Shown here: positions 16,300 through 25,690 of the stretch, piece after piece
How positions within the stretch are numbered: the stretch's first letter is position 1
Layout: every line of letters starts with the position of its first letter
Source of the DNA: SXNM01 sp964586155
Lineage (GTDB): Bacteria > Myxococcota_A > UBA9042
Assembly: GCA_964586155.1 (NCBI GenBank)
Contig: CAZPHC010000002.1
Location: forward strand, 186,001-250,000
Direction: 5' to 3'
Length of the DNA: 64,000 nt
Program-made: the position numbers and the translations under genes
The notes under the pieces: model-generated
Seen by the model: only the letters and a program-made list of their open reading frames with translations
What the model was told of the DNA's origin: nothing
Databases searched by the model: none

Positions 16300-18672
16300 C
16301 TACCAGGGGATCTGCGCGAGGTCGACCGCCAGCCGGTCCCAATCGTAGCCGGTCTTGGCCCGGACCTCGTCGCTGAGCAGGCTGCGCCGGCCCTCGTCCA
16401 GGCCCTCGGCCACACCCAGCGCCAGCACCTGCCAGTGCAGCCGCTCGTCGGCGTTGCGCGCGGCCTCGGCGCGCAGGGCGAGGCGCTTGCCCTGGTGCGT
16501 CAACGAGGCCCAGATCTTCGGCACCAGGCGGTCGATCAGCCGGGGCACGAGCTCGGCGCGCAGCGCGGCGGCGTCGGGCAGGGCGCTGGTGCGCGCGGCC
16601 TCGACCAGCTGCTCCTTGACGATGATCTCGGGCGTCGAATAGTCGACCCGCAGGTCCTCCATCCGCGCCGTGGTGCGATCGAGCTCGCGGCCGGAGGTGT
16701 CGTCGTACCAGGCCAGGCTGGCGTCGATGTCGATGCGCAATTCGTCGACAAGGACGCTGTACGCGTGGTCGCGCCAGATCTCCTCGCGCAACGTGCGCGG
16801 CGTCTCGCGGGCCTTGCGCTCGGCGGCGTTGAACGCCGTCTGCGCCGTCTGCTCGTCGGCGCGGGCCTGGCGCAGGCGGTCGGCCAGGGCGGCGAGTTTC
16901 GCCGTCTCGGTGCGGACCTTGTCCTCGTACCACTGCAGCTGCTTGGCCCAGCGCTGGTGGCCGTGGCTCTCCGGGCAGCGGGTCGAGCCGTCGGCGCACG
17001 GGCCCTTCTTGCCCGCGTAGTGCGCGGCGTCCTCCTCGTCGATGCGGCGGCGGATCTCGGCGAGCTTGGCGTCGGCCTCGGCGATCTTGGTCTCGATCTG
17101 GTTGGCCTCGGCCTCCAGCGGACGAAGGCGGTCGCCGGCGGCGTTCAACGTCGCCAGCGCCGAGGCCTGCGCCGACTGCGCGGTCGCCCACTCCGGGTTC
17201 GGCGGGAACTCCACGTGATCGAGGATCTTCTTGCTGCGAGCCTCGTCGCGCTTCACCCGGATCGTGTCGAAGCGCGCCAGCTCCAGGCGCAGCCTGCCAG
17301 GGGCCGTCTTGGCTCGCTTGTCGGCCGGCACGAAGTCGATGCCGGCGGCCGCGAGCGTCGCGTCGCCGATGCGCGCCTCGATCGTCCCACGCAGGGCGGC
17401 GAAGGTCTCGGGCTCGAGCTCCTTGGGCGCGGCGATGGGCTCGAGCGTCAGGCCGTAGCGCCGCGCGACGTCGAGCCGACGCAGCGTGCCCTCCAGCCGG
17501 CTGCCGAGATCCTTCTGCGTGCCGCCGAGCGCGGTCGCCGTGCGGTAGGCGATCATCGCGGCGCCGTCGAGCTTGCGCTTTTCGTAGCCGACGCCGCGCT
17601 TGTAGAACTCCGCCGCCGCGGCGCTGTGCAGCTTGGCCGAGGCGGTCTCGAGCTGCTGGGCGAGCTTGGGGTCGGCGGCGCCGTAGTCCGCGGCCTGGCG
17701 CAGCAGCAGCAGCGCGTCGCGGCGCTTGCGCGCCTTCTCGGCCTTGCGCGCCGCGTCCAGGTGGGCCGAGACCCACATGTTGCGCGCGGCGTCGAACGTG
17801 GCCCGCGCCTCGGCGTTGCTCGGGTCGGCCGTCACGGCCTTGGCGTAGGTTGCCAGCGCCGCGTCGAGGTCGCCCGTGGCCTCGAGGCGACGCCCGGCCT
17901 CGAGCAGCTCGGTCGCACCCTCGGCGCTGGCCACGCTCTCGCGCAGCTCGGTGGCCTCGGTTCGCGTCGGATCGTAGCGCAGCGCCTCGCCAGCCAGCGC
18001 ACTCGCGAGATCTCCGCGGCCCTCGGCGTTCGCCTGGCGCGCGGCGACGACGAGCAGCGCCGCGAAGGCCTTGCGCGCGCGGTCCCACATCGCCTCGGCC
18101 TGCGGGTAGTCGGTGCGCCAGGCGCGCAGCTGGCTGAGCTCCTGGCAGAGGGCGCGCCATTCCGGCAGCTTCGCCGATTCGGTCGAGGCCGCCAGCGTGT
18201 CGAGCGTCTTGGTCGCGGACGCCAGCGTCGTCTCGATGCGCGTGCGCAGCTCGAGCAGCCGCGACAAGGCGCCGACGACGCGCGGCTCGGTCGGGGCGTA
18301 GCTCCGCGCCTTGCTGTAGGCGTCGCCGGCCGCGGCGAGGTTGTGTCGCTCGAGCGCCCGGTCGCCTTCGCCGAGAAAGACCAGGGCGGCGCGCAGGCGG
18401 GCTTCGCGGGCTCCGCGCTGGGCCGTCGTCTGCTCGTGGGTGTCGGTCGCGTCGGTGGCGGCGCGATCGTAGGCGGCGATCGCCTCGTCGAAGCGTCCGG
18501 CCAGCAGCGCAGAGTCGCCGCGCTTGAGGATCTCGCCGACGCCGCAGCCGACCATCGGTGCCGAGAGCGTGAGCAGCGCCGCCAAGGACCAGGTCGCAGC
18601 ACGCGTCGGTGCCAGGGACCGTCTGCCTGCGGCGTACGCTCGCGCGTGGTTCGCCTTCGCCTTGGTCCGCAT
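16300..18672 (-). CDS. Large TPR-like helical lipoprotein
   Basis: 790 residues. The signal peptide ends in lipobox PMVGC (Cys43). Residues 45-380 hold TPR-like helical repeats (LLAGRFDEAIAAYDRA, ATGDLDAALATYAKAV, RDALLLLRQAAD). Then there is a beta-containing middle region and a coiled-coil segment (about 510-600) rich in Glu/Ala/Lys, and a C-terminal alpha/beta part. Likely a periplasmic scaffold on the membrane. Partner unknown. GGGAGGAG before the ATG sets the start. It has its own candidate promoter 50-80 bases upstream but lies on the same strand as the phosphorelay genes. Confidence 0.75.
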   Translation of the reverse strand: MRTKAKANHARAYAAGRRSLAPTRAATWSLAALLTLSAPMVGCGVGEILKRGDSALLAGRFDEAIAAYDRAATDATDTHEQTTAQRGAREARLRAALVFLGEGDRALERHNLAAAGDAYSKARSYAPTEPRVVGALSRLLELRTRIETTLASATKTLDTLAASTESAKLPEWRALCQELSQLRAWRTDYPQAEAMWDRARKAFAALLVVAARQANAEGRGDLASALAGEALRYDPTRTEATELRESVASAEGATELLEAGRRLEATGDLDAALATYAKAVTADPSNAEARATFDAARNMWVSAHLDAARKAEKARKRRDALLLLRQAADYGAADPKLAQQLETASAKLHSAAAAEFYKRGVGYEKRKLDGAAMIAYRTATALGGTQKDLGSRLEGTLRRLDVARRYGLTLEPIAAPKELEPETFAALRGTIEARIGDATLAAAGIDFVPADKRAKTAPGRLRLELARFDTIRVKRDEARSKKILDHVEFPPNPEWATAQSAQASALATLNAAGDRLRPLEAEANQIETKIAEADAKLAEIRRRIDEEDAAHYAGKKGPCADGSTRCPESHGHQRWAKQLQWYEDKVRTETAKLAALADRLRQARADEQTAQTAFNAAERKARETPRTLREEIWRDHAYSVLVDELRIDIDASLAWYDDTSGRELDRTTARMEDLRVDYSTPEIIVKEQLVEAARTSALPDAAALRAELVPRLIDRLVPKIWASLTHQGKRLALRAEAARNADERLHWQVLALGVAEGLDEGRRSLLSDEVRAKTGYDWDRLAVDLAQIPW

Positions 18673-18722
18673 GGCCGCTCCTCCCGTCGTGCGTGACCGC
18701 CAGGGGCCGCGCTGCGCGCGGC

Positions 18723-18752
18723 AGGATCGCAGCCCGCGGCCATGCGCGTCAA
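18723..18752 (-). promoter_or_regulatory. Candidate promoter of the TPR-like lipoprotein gene
   Basis: On the minus strand: TTGACG (18752-18747), an 18-base spacer, GATCCT (18728-18723). It lies in the 112-base gap after the adaptor gene. Confidence 0.4.
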
Positions 18753-18784
18753 GGCGCGTCGCGCCGTCGCGCCGTCGCGACTCA

Positions 18785-19978
18785 TCAAGGGGGTGGGGTC
18801 GTGTCCGCGCCGCGCAGCTGGCCGACCGCAGCTTCGATCACGTCCTGGCCGGCGACGACCACGCAGGCGCCCGCTTCGACCCCGAACAGCACCTCGACGC
18901 GGTCGCCGCCGTCGACCCCGAGCGCGACCTCGTGCCGGCCGAAGCGTCGCGCGTCTGCGCGCACCCAGACAAAGCGCTCGACGCCGCGTCGCACCACCGC
19001 CTGGCGCGGCACGGCCAGGCGGGGTTGGGCCGCTCCTGTGCGCAGCAGGGCGGCGACGCGGTCGCCGGGGCTGGCGTCGGCCGGAGCTGCGTTGCCCGGC
19101 GGCAGCCGCGCGACCAACCATCCGCCATCGCCACCGGGATCGTCCTGCCACAGGGCCGACTCGACCCAGGGCGCGCGCTTGCCTTCGAGCACGACGACGT
19201 CTGCGTCCACGAGGCTGCCCAGGCGTCGCACGTCCGCTGCGGACAGGCGCAGCCGCGCCGCGAGTCCGTCGTCGGCGACCCAGCGCAGCAGCGGCGTGCC
19301 GACGGCGACGCGCGCACCCGGGCCGACCAGCACGCGCTCGATCCAGCCAGCCGGCAACGCGAGCTGCAGATGCTGCGGATCGGCGCTCGGACGTCCACCC
19401 ACCTCGACGGTTGCCGGGCGCCACCGCTCGGGCTGGGACGCGCCGTCACCGCTCGCCGCGCGGGCCGTCGGGCCGCTGACGAGCAGGCCGAGCAGGGCGG
19501 GGGAGCCGCCGGGGCCGGGCGCGCCGCCCTGGCCGGTCCATTCGCCGAGCCTGGGCCATCCCCGCGCCGTCCGCGTCAGCGTGCCGGCCGCCGGGGCGAC
19601 GACGAGGTGGCTGGCCTCGGCGCGCGCGATCACCTCCATCTCGACGGCCTCGCCCTGCCGCAGCGCCGACACCGTCACGGGCTCGCAGCGCACCGCCTCG
19701 GCGTCGAGCAGCGCCTCGGGGATCGTGAACGCCTGCAGCGAGAGGGGCGGGCGCGCCACGGTGGTCGCGGCGTCGCCCGATCCGAGGGTGGCGACCGATG
19801 TGGCCGTCGCCGCCGCCGGCAGATCCGGCGACGCAGAGGTTGGCGCCCGCTCGGCCCGCGCGCGCCGTTCGCCGCAGCCGGTGGCGAGAACCGCCCAGGC
19901 GCCGAGCGCCGCCGCGACGGCGCAGGGCCAGCGGCGCCCCGACGCCGACGGCAGGTCCGGTGCGTACAGCGTGGTCAC
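18785..19978 (-). CDS. Efflux-type periplasmic adaptor lipoprotein (HlyD/RND MFP-like)
   Basis: 397 residues. Signal peptide with lipobox ATGC (Cys35). The order fits membrane-fusion proteins of RND pumps: a split lipoyl-like domain (LVVAPAAGTLTRT early, then IERVLVGPGARVAVGTPLLRW), a beta-barrel domain, and a membrane-proximal C-terminal domain (VPRQAVVRRGVERFVWV, VEVLFGVEAGACVVVAGQD). The usual alpha-helical hairpin between the lipoyl halves looks short, as in CusB-like adaptors. No pump or outer-membrane factor is nearby. GTG start overlaps the stop of the GGDEF gene, so it belongs to the signalling operon. Confidence 0.75.
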   Translation of the reverse strand: MTTLYAPDLPSASGRRWPCAVAAALGAWAVLATGCGERRARAERAPTSASPDLPAAATATSVATLGSGDAATTVARPPLSLQAFTIPEALLDAEAVRCEPVTVSALRQGEAVEMEVIARAEASHLVVAPAAGTLTRTARGWPRLGEWTGQGGAPGPGGSPALLGLLVSGPTARAASGDGASQPERWRPATVEVGGRPSADPQHLQLALPAGWIERVLVGPGARVAVGTPLLRWVADDGLAARLRLSAADVRRLGSLVDADVVVLEGKRAPWVESALWQDDPGGDGGWLVARLPPGNAAPADASPGDRVAALLRTGAAQPRLAVPRQAVVRRGVERFVWVRADARRFGRHEVALGVDGGDRVEVLFGVEAGACVVVAGQDVIEAAVGQLRGADTTPPP

Positions 19979-20913
19979 GGGCTCGGACGCCTCGCCAGGA
20001 CCGACGCGCGGTTGCCGCCGCGCATCGTCGCGTCCGCCGTCGCGCGCTGGAGCGCGACGATGACCTCGTCGACCGAGCTGTCGTCATCGGACGTGCCCGA
20101 CGCCGCGGGCCGCCAGCAGAGCACGCCGACGCTGCACGTCACGGCGACCCGACCCTGCAGCGTCGCCACCGTCTCGGAGCTGATCGCCGTCAGCACGCGC
20201 TCCGCCAGCTGGCGCGCGTGTTCGGTGCCGCAGCCGGGCAGCAGCAGCAGGAACTCCTCGGCGCCCCAGCGGCCGATCGCGTCGTAGCGGCGCAGCGTGC
20301 GCCGCGTGCGGGCGGCGACCGTCGTCAGCACGGTGTCGCCGGCCGCGACGCCGAACGTGAGGTTGATCTGACGGAACTGGTCGATGTCCAACAGCATCAT
20401 CGCGAGCGGCGTCCCGGTCCGGGCGGCACGGGCGAGCTCGTGGTCCAGCCGGGTCTGGATCGCGTACCGGTCGTCGACGCCGGTCAGCTGGTCGACCCGA
20501 CTGCGCTGCGCCGCCTCGAGCCGAAGCGCCGCGAGCTCCAGCTTCGCCGCCTGGCTGCGGCCAGCGAGGCGAATGCGCAGGTCGAGGCTGTCCAGGCGAA
20601 GCGGCTTCTCGAGCACGTCGTCGGCCCCGGCCGCGGCGCCTTCGGCCAGGGCGGCCCGTTCTCCCTCGGCGGCGAGCAGGATGATGAACGGCGCCTTCGG
20701 CCCCAGGCCCCGGCTCCGTCGGCACAGCTCGACCCCGTCGATGCCGGGCGCCCGCCAGTCGAGGATGGCGATCTCGGGCGGGTCGCTCCCATCGATGCGG
20801 CTCCAGGCGTCGTGCCCATCGCTGGCGACCTCGGCGACGTGGCCGCCGCGTTCCAGCACCTCGCAGAGCAGGGCGCGGGCGATTGGATCGGTGTCGAGCA
20901 GGATCGCCCTCAT
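19975..20913 (-). CDS. Receiver-GGDEF response regulator (diguanylate cyclase-like)
   Basis: 312 residues. Receiver domain 1-115: phosphoacceptor Asp52 in AILDWRAPG, Lys103 in LEKPLR. GGDEF domain from about 140 (DQLTGVDDRYA, LLDIDQFRQIN). The signature reads GAEEF (217-221) instead of GGDEF/GGEEF, with an RRYD inhibitory-site motif five residues before it. The family makes cyclic di-GMP when phosphorylated. The Gly-to-Ala change in the loop and NL for ND make activity uncertain; it may be weak or a c-di-GMP sensor. Start ATG overlaps the Hpt stop; its own stop overlaps the adaptor start. Confidence 0.85.
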   Translation of the reverse strand: MRAILLDTDPIARALLCEVLERGGHVAEVASDGHDAWSRIDGSDPPEIAILDWRAPGIDGVELCRRSRGLGPKAPFIILLAAEGERAALAEGAAAGADDVLEKPLRLDSLDLRIRLAGRSQAAKLELAALRLEAAQRSRVDQLTGVDDRYAIQTRLDHELARAARTGTPLAMMLLDIDQFRQINLTFGVAAGDTVLTTVAARTRRTLRRYDAIGRWGAEEFLLLLPGCGTEHARQLAERVLTAISSETVATLQGRVAVTCSVGVLCWRPAASGTSDDDSSVDEVIVALQRATADATMRGGNRASVLARRPSP

Positions 20914-21308
20914 GGTGCGTCCGTGCCTGCGTCTCCGGCGGGCGCCGCGTCGCCGCTGGCCGTCGAGGCGGCGTGGGCCCGAAGCTCGGCGATCACGTCG
21001 TCGATCTGCGCCGCGAGCGTGGCCACGCCGGCGCGCATTCCTGCGGTGTCGCCCGCCAGCGCGGCCTCCTCGAGCGTGCTGCAGCCCTGCCACGCCGCGC
21101 CGACGGTGAAGGCCGACAGCGAACCCTTGAGCGTATGGGCGGCGCGCGCGAGCGCGGCGGTGTCGCCCGCCTCCAGCGAGGCCTGCAGCGCCGCGACCCG
21201 CTGCGGCAGGTGCTCGAGCATCACCTGGATCAGACGTTCCAGCGCGGCGCGGTTGCCGTGGATGCGCCCCAGCAACGCGTCGAGATCCAGGCCGGTCGGC
21301 GTTCCCAT
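20910..21308 (-). CDS. Hpt-domain phosphotransfer protein
   Basis: 132 residues, a single histidine-phosphotransfer four-helix domain with the phosphorylatable His58 in AHTLKGS and an Ala/Gly-rich tail. It would relay phosphate between a sensor kinase and a receiver. It lies between a kinase-like gene that seems to have lost its own His sites and a receiver-GGDEF gene with an intact Asp, so the natural relay is another kinase to this Hpt to Asp52 (inference). ATG start; 4-base overlap with the next gene. Confidence 0.85.
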   Translation of the reverse strand: MGTPTGLDLDALLGRIHGNRAALERLIQVMLEHLPQRVAALQASLEAGDTAALARAAHTLKGSLSAFTVGAAWQGCSTLEEAALAGDTAGMRAGVATLAAQIDDVIAELRAHAASTASGDAAPAGDAGTDAP

Positions 21309-21386
21309 GTGTGGCTCCCAGCGACGCAGGTGCGCAGCGACGAGGCTCCTGGGGCCGGGGCATCACCCAAAGCCCGGGTCGTTGCC

Positions 21387-23615
21387 CTACAGTCGAACGG
21401 GGCGTGGACCGGCTCCATCCTGGACCAGCGCAGGATCACTGTCGAGTGTCGCGGCGATGGCGGCCATGACGTGGCGAACGCGGCCCCAGAGCTCCGCCGA
21501 CGATTGGAGCGCCTGGTTCAGATCGCCGCTGCGGCACCGCTCGGCGAGCTCGAGCGCCTGTGTCGCCGGGGCGCGCCAGCCCAGGTGCCCCATCGCGGAG
21601 CCCAGCGCGCGGGCGCCGTTGCAGGCTTCGATCAAGTCTTCGCGGGCCAGCGCCTCGGTGATGTCCCGACGCAGCGACGGCATCGAGGTCTGCAACGCGC
21701 GCAGCAGGATCCGCGCCACTGCGACGTCGCCGCCGACACGCTCGGCGATCTCGCGCAGATCGTACGGCTCGGCCGCGCTGCCGTTGGCTTCGTCGCGGTG
21801 CGAGCGCAGCCGCGGCAACGCGCCGGCGAGCACGGCGTCGCTGACGGGGGCGACCACGATCTCGTCGACCGGAACCCGCTGTGGCAGGCCGTATTGCGCC
21901 GCCTCCGGCGCCAGGACCGCCAGCACCGGCGGGCGCGAGGGTCCCATCAGATCAGCGCAGGTCGCCTCGACCCAATCGCGGGCCCGATCGCCGAGCGCGG
22001 TGGCGTCGATGAGGACCAGGTCGACGTCCAGCGACGTGCCGTGCAACTCGACGCCGTGGCCCATCGCGATCAGGCGCGCCCCCAGCGCGGACGGCCCCGC
22101 CGCCCGCAGCCCCACCTGCAGTCGGCGTCGCGACTCACGCAGGAAGTGACGCGTCACCAGCGAGCCGCGACCGGTGTGGGAGTGCCGACGACCGGCGGTG
22201 TCGACGCTGCCCCCGACGACTCGCAGGGTGTCGCGCAGATCGCGCGAGGTGCACGGACGCGACAGGTACGCCGAGATCCCGAGGCTGCGGCAGCGCGCGG
22301 CGTCGCCGCGATGGCCGCGACGGACCATCAGCACGCTCGGCGGGCCGTCGTCGCCGCCAAGGCGCGCGGCGTCCTCGATCCAGCGGCTCCCCTCGCGGGT
22401 CGCGAAGGATCCCGCGATGAGGATCACGTCGATCTGCGTCTCGCGCATCCGCGATCGGGCGCTCGCGATCGAGCTGCACGGCACGACCATCGTGCCGAGG
22501 TCGTCGAGCTGGACGAGGACCTCGTCGACGGGCTCGGTCCCCGGCGCACAGAGCAGCACGCGCAGGTCCAGCGGCGCTCGCGTACCCGGCGTCGCCGCCA
22601 GCTGGGCGGGCGGCAGGCCCAGCGCCACCTCGAAGTGGATCTCGCTGCGGCCGTCGGCGTCGTTGCCGACCCAGGTGCGGCCGCCCATCTGCTCGACGAG
22701 CTGCCGCGCGATCGACAGGCCCAGGCCCGTGCGGGCACCGCCGCGCCAGACCCAGGCACCGCTGTCGCGCCGCCCCGCCGATCGCTGCGTCGCCTGCGTC
22801 CGAGCGCGCACCGCGGCGTGCAGCGTGACATCCTGGCCCTGGATCGCGGCCGAGACGTGGACCCGGACCTCCACGCCCTCGACCCCGCCGCCGCCGTCGA
22901 TGGCGTTGCCCGCCAGCGTGTGCAGGACCTGCCGCAGCCGGCCGGGGTCGCCGATCAGCGCGTCCGGCACGTTGTCGTCGATCTCCGGCACCAGGCGCGC
23001 GCCGACGCGGGTCGCGCGTGGCCGCAGCCCGTCCAGCGCCGCGACGACGCAATCGCGGACACCGAACGTGATCCGGGCCGCAGCGAAGCGACCGTCACCC
23101 AGGCTCGCGAGATCCAACAGGTCGTTCAACAGCAGGCGCAGCGACTCGGCTGCGGCCGTCACCGACGCTGCCGCGCGATCGGCCTCGAGCTCCAGCTCCA
23201 GCCGACGCAGATGCTGCACCGCCGTCTCGAGCGCCTCGGTCGGCGCTTCGAGCTCCTGGGCGACCTGCTCCAGCAGCCGTGGCGAACCGATGACCTGCTG
23301 CGAGCGCGTCGGCGGCACGCGCTGCTCGACGATCCGCGCCACCCACTCCGGCAGCACCAGCGCGACCTGCTCGATGGCTTCACGACGGGCGAATTGCAGC
23401 GCCTGCTCGCGGTCACCCTCGGACATCGCGCTGGCCAGGCGCAGCGCCGTCGCGCGCACCGCGTCGGCCATCTGCGCCGAAGCCTCGTCGTCGTCGAGCG
23501 CGGTCAGGGCGCCGCCGAGCACGCGCAGCTCTTCGAGGTCGGTCGACTGGGCGAGCTCTTCGAGGCGCTGGATCAGCGTCGCACGTCGAATGGCCACGTC
23601 CGTCACTCTCGCCAT
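21387..23615 (-). CDS. Hybrid histidine-kinase-like protein, apparently catalytically dead
   Basis: 742 residues, no membrane segment. The layout follows BarA-type hybrid kinases: helical N-terminus, dimerisation-like helix pair (about 105-175), HATPase-like domain (200-340), two receiver-like domains (about 350-470 and 495-605) and a C-terminal Hpt-like bundle (615-725). Yet Gln120 sits where the H-box His belongs (QELEAPTE). The ATP N-box survives (GDPGRLRQVLHTLAGNAI), as does TGLGLSIA, but the DxGxG box is not visible. The first receiver has Ala for Asp (LIAGSF) and Arg for Lys; the second keeps Asp (VLIDATA) but lacks Lys; the Hpt reads NGARALGSA with no His. ATG at 23615 is preferred (GGGAGG upstream, promoter spacing) over GTG at 23639. 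Confidence 0.75.
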   Translation of the reverse strand: MARVTDVAIRRATLIQRLEELAQSTDLEELRVLGGALTALDDDEASAQMADAVRATALRLASAMSEGDREQALQFARREAIEQVALVLPEWVARIVEQRVPPTRSQQVIGSPRLLEQVAQELEAPTEALETAVQHLRRLELELEADRAAASVTAAAESLRLLLNDLLDLASLGDGRFAAARITFGVRDCVVAALDGLRPRATRVGARLVPEIDDNVPDALIGDPGRLRQVLHTLAGNAIDGGGGVEGVEVRVHVSAAIQGQDVTLHAAVRARTQATQRSAGRRDSGAWVWRGGARTGLGLSIARQLVEQMGGRTWVGNDADGRSEIHFEVALGLPPAQLAATPGTRAPLDLRVLLCAPGTEPVDEVLVQLDDLGTMVVPCSSIASARSRMRETQIDVILIAGSFATREGSRWIEDAARLGGDDGPPSVLMVRRGHRGDAARCRSLGISAYLSRPCTSRDLRDTLRVVGGSVDTAGRRHSHTGRGSLVTRHFLRESRRRLQVGLRAAGPSALGARLIAMGHGVELHGTSLDVDLVLIDATALGDRARDWVEATCADLMGPSRPPVLAVLAPEAAQYGLPQRVPVDEIVVAPVSDAVLAGALPRLRSHRDEANGSAAEPYDLREIAERVGGDVAVARILLRALQTSMPSLRRDITEALAREDLIEACNGARALGSAMGHLGWRAPATQALELAERCRSGDLNQALQSSAELWGRVRHVMAAIAATLDSDPALVQDGAGPRPVRL

Positions 23616-23659
23616 CGACCCGCCTCCCGCGTCTGCCACTTGGAGCCCTTGTCGCCGTC

Positions 23660-23688
23660 AGCGTGTGCCGTCCGCCCAAGTGCGTCAA
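23660..23688 (-). promoter_or_regulatory. Candidate promoter of the phosphorelay operon
   Basis: Minus strand: TTGACG (23688-23683), 17-base spacer, CACGCT (23665-23660), ending 44 bases before the ATG at 23615. Confidence 0.5.
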
Positions 23689-23741
23689 CCTGGGTCGCGT
23701 GGCGGCGCGCAGCGACCCAGATGGGCACGAGGTCGCGATCC

Positions 23742-23769
23742 TTTCCATCGGGGCCGGGGCTGCTACGCT
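23742..23769 (+). promoter_or_regulatory. Candidate promoter of the 23804 lipoprotein gene
   Basis: TTTCCA (23742-23747), 16-base spacer, TACGCT (23764-23769). The -10-like box matches others in this window; the -35 is poor. Together with the minus-strand promoter at 23660 it explains the 188-base divergent intergenic region. Confidence 0.35.
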
Positions 23770-23803
23770 GGTCGTGCCCTGAGCCCCAGACCGAGGCCGC
23801 GCC

Positions 23804-25651
23804 ATGGATCTGCACCGTCTCCACCTTGACCGAGGGCGCCCGCCCGGGACCGTCGCCGCGTCGTCCTGGCGCGGGGTCGGCGCGCGCTGTGTCGTCGTCC
23901 TTGCGCTGCTGACGTCGGCCTGCGGCCCCGGCGAGGAGGACGTGCAGCAGCCGGCCAACGACGTCCAGGTCGGCGGCTCCGACATCAGCAGCAACGACGG
24001 CGGCTTCGGCGACTCGTCGACCACCAGAACCGGCCCCTGCGGCACCGACGCCGACTGCAAGAGCTTCGAGCTCGCCGGCCCTCCCTGCACCTTCGCCGTC
24101 TGCCAGGTCGGCCATTGCGTGCGCAAGACCAGCGCCGACGGCGACGCCTGTGAGGACGGCGACGATTGCACCCTGGACGACCGCTGCCTCGGCGGCTCCT
24201 GCCAGCCCGGCACCCCGAAGTCCTGCGACGACGGCAACCCGTGCACCATCCGCACCTGCGAGCCCTTCGGCGGCGCCTGTGCCGCCACGGCCACCGATGT
24301 CGGCTGCCCCAGCGCGACCGCCTGCAACGTCGGCGTCTGCGTCGCCGGCAGCTGTCAGGAGTCGTCGATCTACGCGACCGTCGACCTGCCGGACGCCGCG
24401 ACCACCATCGGCGCGCAGGGCGTCGCCTGGGGCGCCCGCGGCCCCACCCGGCTGCTCTGGGGCGTCGGTGCCGTCGGTATGCCGGCCGCGGCGTTGACGC
24501 TGATGACCCTGGGCGGTGCGTCGATCGCGCAGCTGCCGCTCGAATCGACCCGCGCCAGCGCTGCGGTCGCCGACGGTGTCGGTTTCGTCGTGGTCGGCAG
24601 CGACGGCCCGGACGCGTCGGGCGCCCCCGCGACGCCCGACGCCCCGGCGACGCCAGGGCAGGGCGTGGCGATGGCGCTCGACGAGCAGGGCGCGGTGCTC
24701 TGGCGCGCGTCCTACGGCACCGCGCTCGACGATCGCCTCGACGCCGTCGCCCGCCGCAGCGACGGCTCATTCGTCGCGGTGGGCACGCGGGGCATCGGCG
24801 CCACGGCGGTCGACGGCAAGGTCGCCCCGCCCGAGGGCTGGTTCGTCGCCTTCGGCCAGGCGGGCGCGCAGTCCGCCGACTTCTTCTACGCCGGGCCGAC
24901 CGCGACGCGACTGCACGACGTCGTCGCCGTCGGCCTCGACGCCCTGGTCGGCGGCTCGCAGCGCACCAGCAACGGCTTGTCCCTGCGGCCGCTCCTGGCC
25001 CGGGTCGGGGTCGACGGCAGCCTGCAGTCCATCGCACAGCCCAAGCAGACCGGACGGGTCGTGCGGCTGCAGCGACGCGGCGACGGCGCGGTCGCGGCCT
25101 TGATCGCCGACGACGGCGGCAGCGCGCCGATGGTGCTGCTCTTTGACGCCTCGTGGCTGCAGATCGCGACCATCCCGCTGGCCGGACCGCCGGATCTGCG
25201 CGGATTGGACGCGTCCTGGCGCGCCGACGGCTCGGTCCTGATCGTCGGCAGCCGGTCGGTCGACGCCGGGCTCAGCGGCCCCGCGACCATCGCCTGGCTC
25301 GGCCGTGTCGGCCCGTGGGGCGCGCTCGAGCTGTCGCGACCCGTGCCGTCGTTGCTCGCGGCGCACGCGCTGCTGCCGCTGGACGACGCGATCTGGCTCG
25401 CCGGGCCCGCGACCCCCGACGGCGACGGCCAGCCGGGGCCGGCCCGGGCGATCCGTCTCGACCCCTGGGGCTTCGACAGCTGCGCGGACGCCGGCGGTTG
25501 TCCTGCCATCTTGCATGATTGTGACGATGGTGACCCCTGCACGATCGACAGCTGCGACCCCGCCAAGGGCTGCCTGCACACGCCGCTCGCGGACGCCAGC
25601 CCATGCGGCATCGCCAAGACCTGCGTCCAGGGCGCCTGCACCGGCGGCTGA
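23804..25651 (+). CDS. Cys-rich lipoprotein with beta-propeller-like middle
   Basis: 615 residues. Long basic N-region, then lipobox LTSAC (Cys40). A Cys-rich section (about 75-190) carries CEDGDDCTLDDRC and CDDGNPCTIRTC modules. The middle (about 200-560) repeats a pattern like DGSFVAVGTRG and DALVGGSQRT that resembles delta-60/beta-propeller repeat proteins. A last module, CDDGDPCTIDSC, closes the protein. Probably a surface lipoprotein; no enzyme motif. The same CDDGDPCT module occurs 26 times in the giant protein at 45602. Confidence 0.75.
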   Translation: MDLHRLHLDRGRPPGTVAASSWRGVGARCVVVLALLTSACGPGEEDVQQPANDVQVGGSDISSNDGGFGDSSTTRTGPCGTDADCKSFELAGPPCTFAVCQVGHCVRKTSADGDACEDGDDCTLDDRCLGGSCQPGTPKSCDDGNPCTIRTCEPFGGACAATATDVGCPSATACNVGVCVAGSCQESSIYATVDLPDAATTIGAQGVAWGARGPTRLLWGVGAVGMPAAALTLMTLGGASIAQLPLESTRASAAVADGVGFVVVGSDGPDASGAPATPDAPATPGQGVAMALDEQGAVLWRASYGTALDDRLDAVARRSDGSFVAVGTRGIGATAVDGKVAPPEGWFVAFGQAGAQSADFFYAGPTATRLHDVVAVGLDALVGGSQRTSNGLSLRPLLARVGVDGSLQSIAQPKQTGRVVRLQRRGDGAVAALIADDGGSAPMVLLFDASWLQIATIPLAGPPDLRGLDASWRADGSVLIVGSRSVDAGLSGPATIAWLGRVGPWGALELSRPVPSLLAAHALLPLDDAIWLAGPATPDGDGQPGPARAIRLDPWGFDSCADAGGCPAILHDCDDGDPCTIDSCDPAKGCLHTPLADASPCGIAKTCVQGACTGG

Positions 25652-25669
25652 GATTCGCTCGGCCGATCG

Positions 25670-25687
25670 CGCCGCGAGGGCGCGGCG
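25670..25687 (+). terminator. Possible stem-loop after the lipoprotein gene
   Basis: CGCCGCG, loop AGGG, CGCGGCG: a perfect 7-bp G+C stem 19 bases after the stop. No T-tract follows, so it may only assist termination or pausing before the his promoter. Confidence 0.3.
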
Positions 25688-25690
25688 GGC

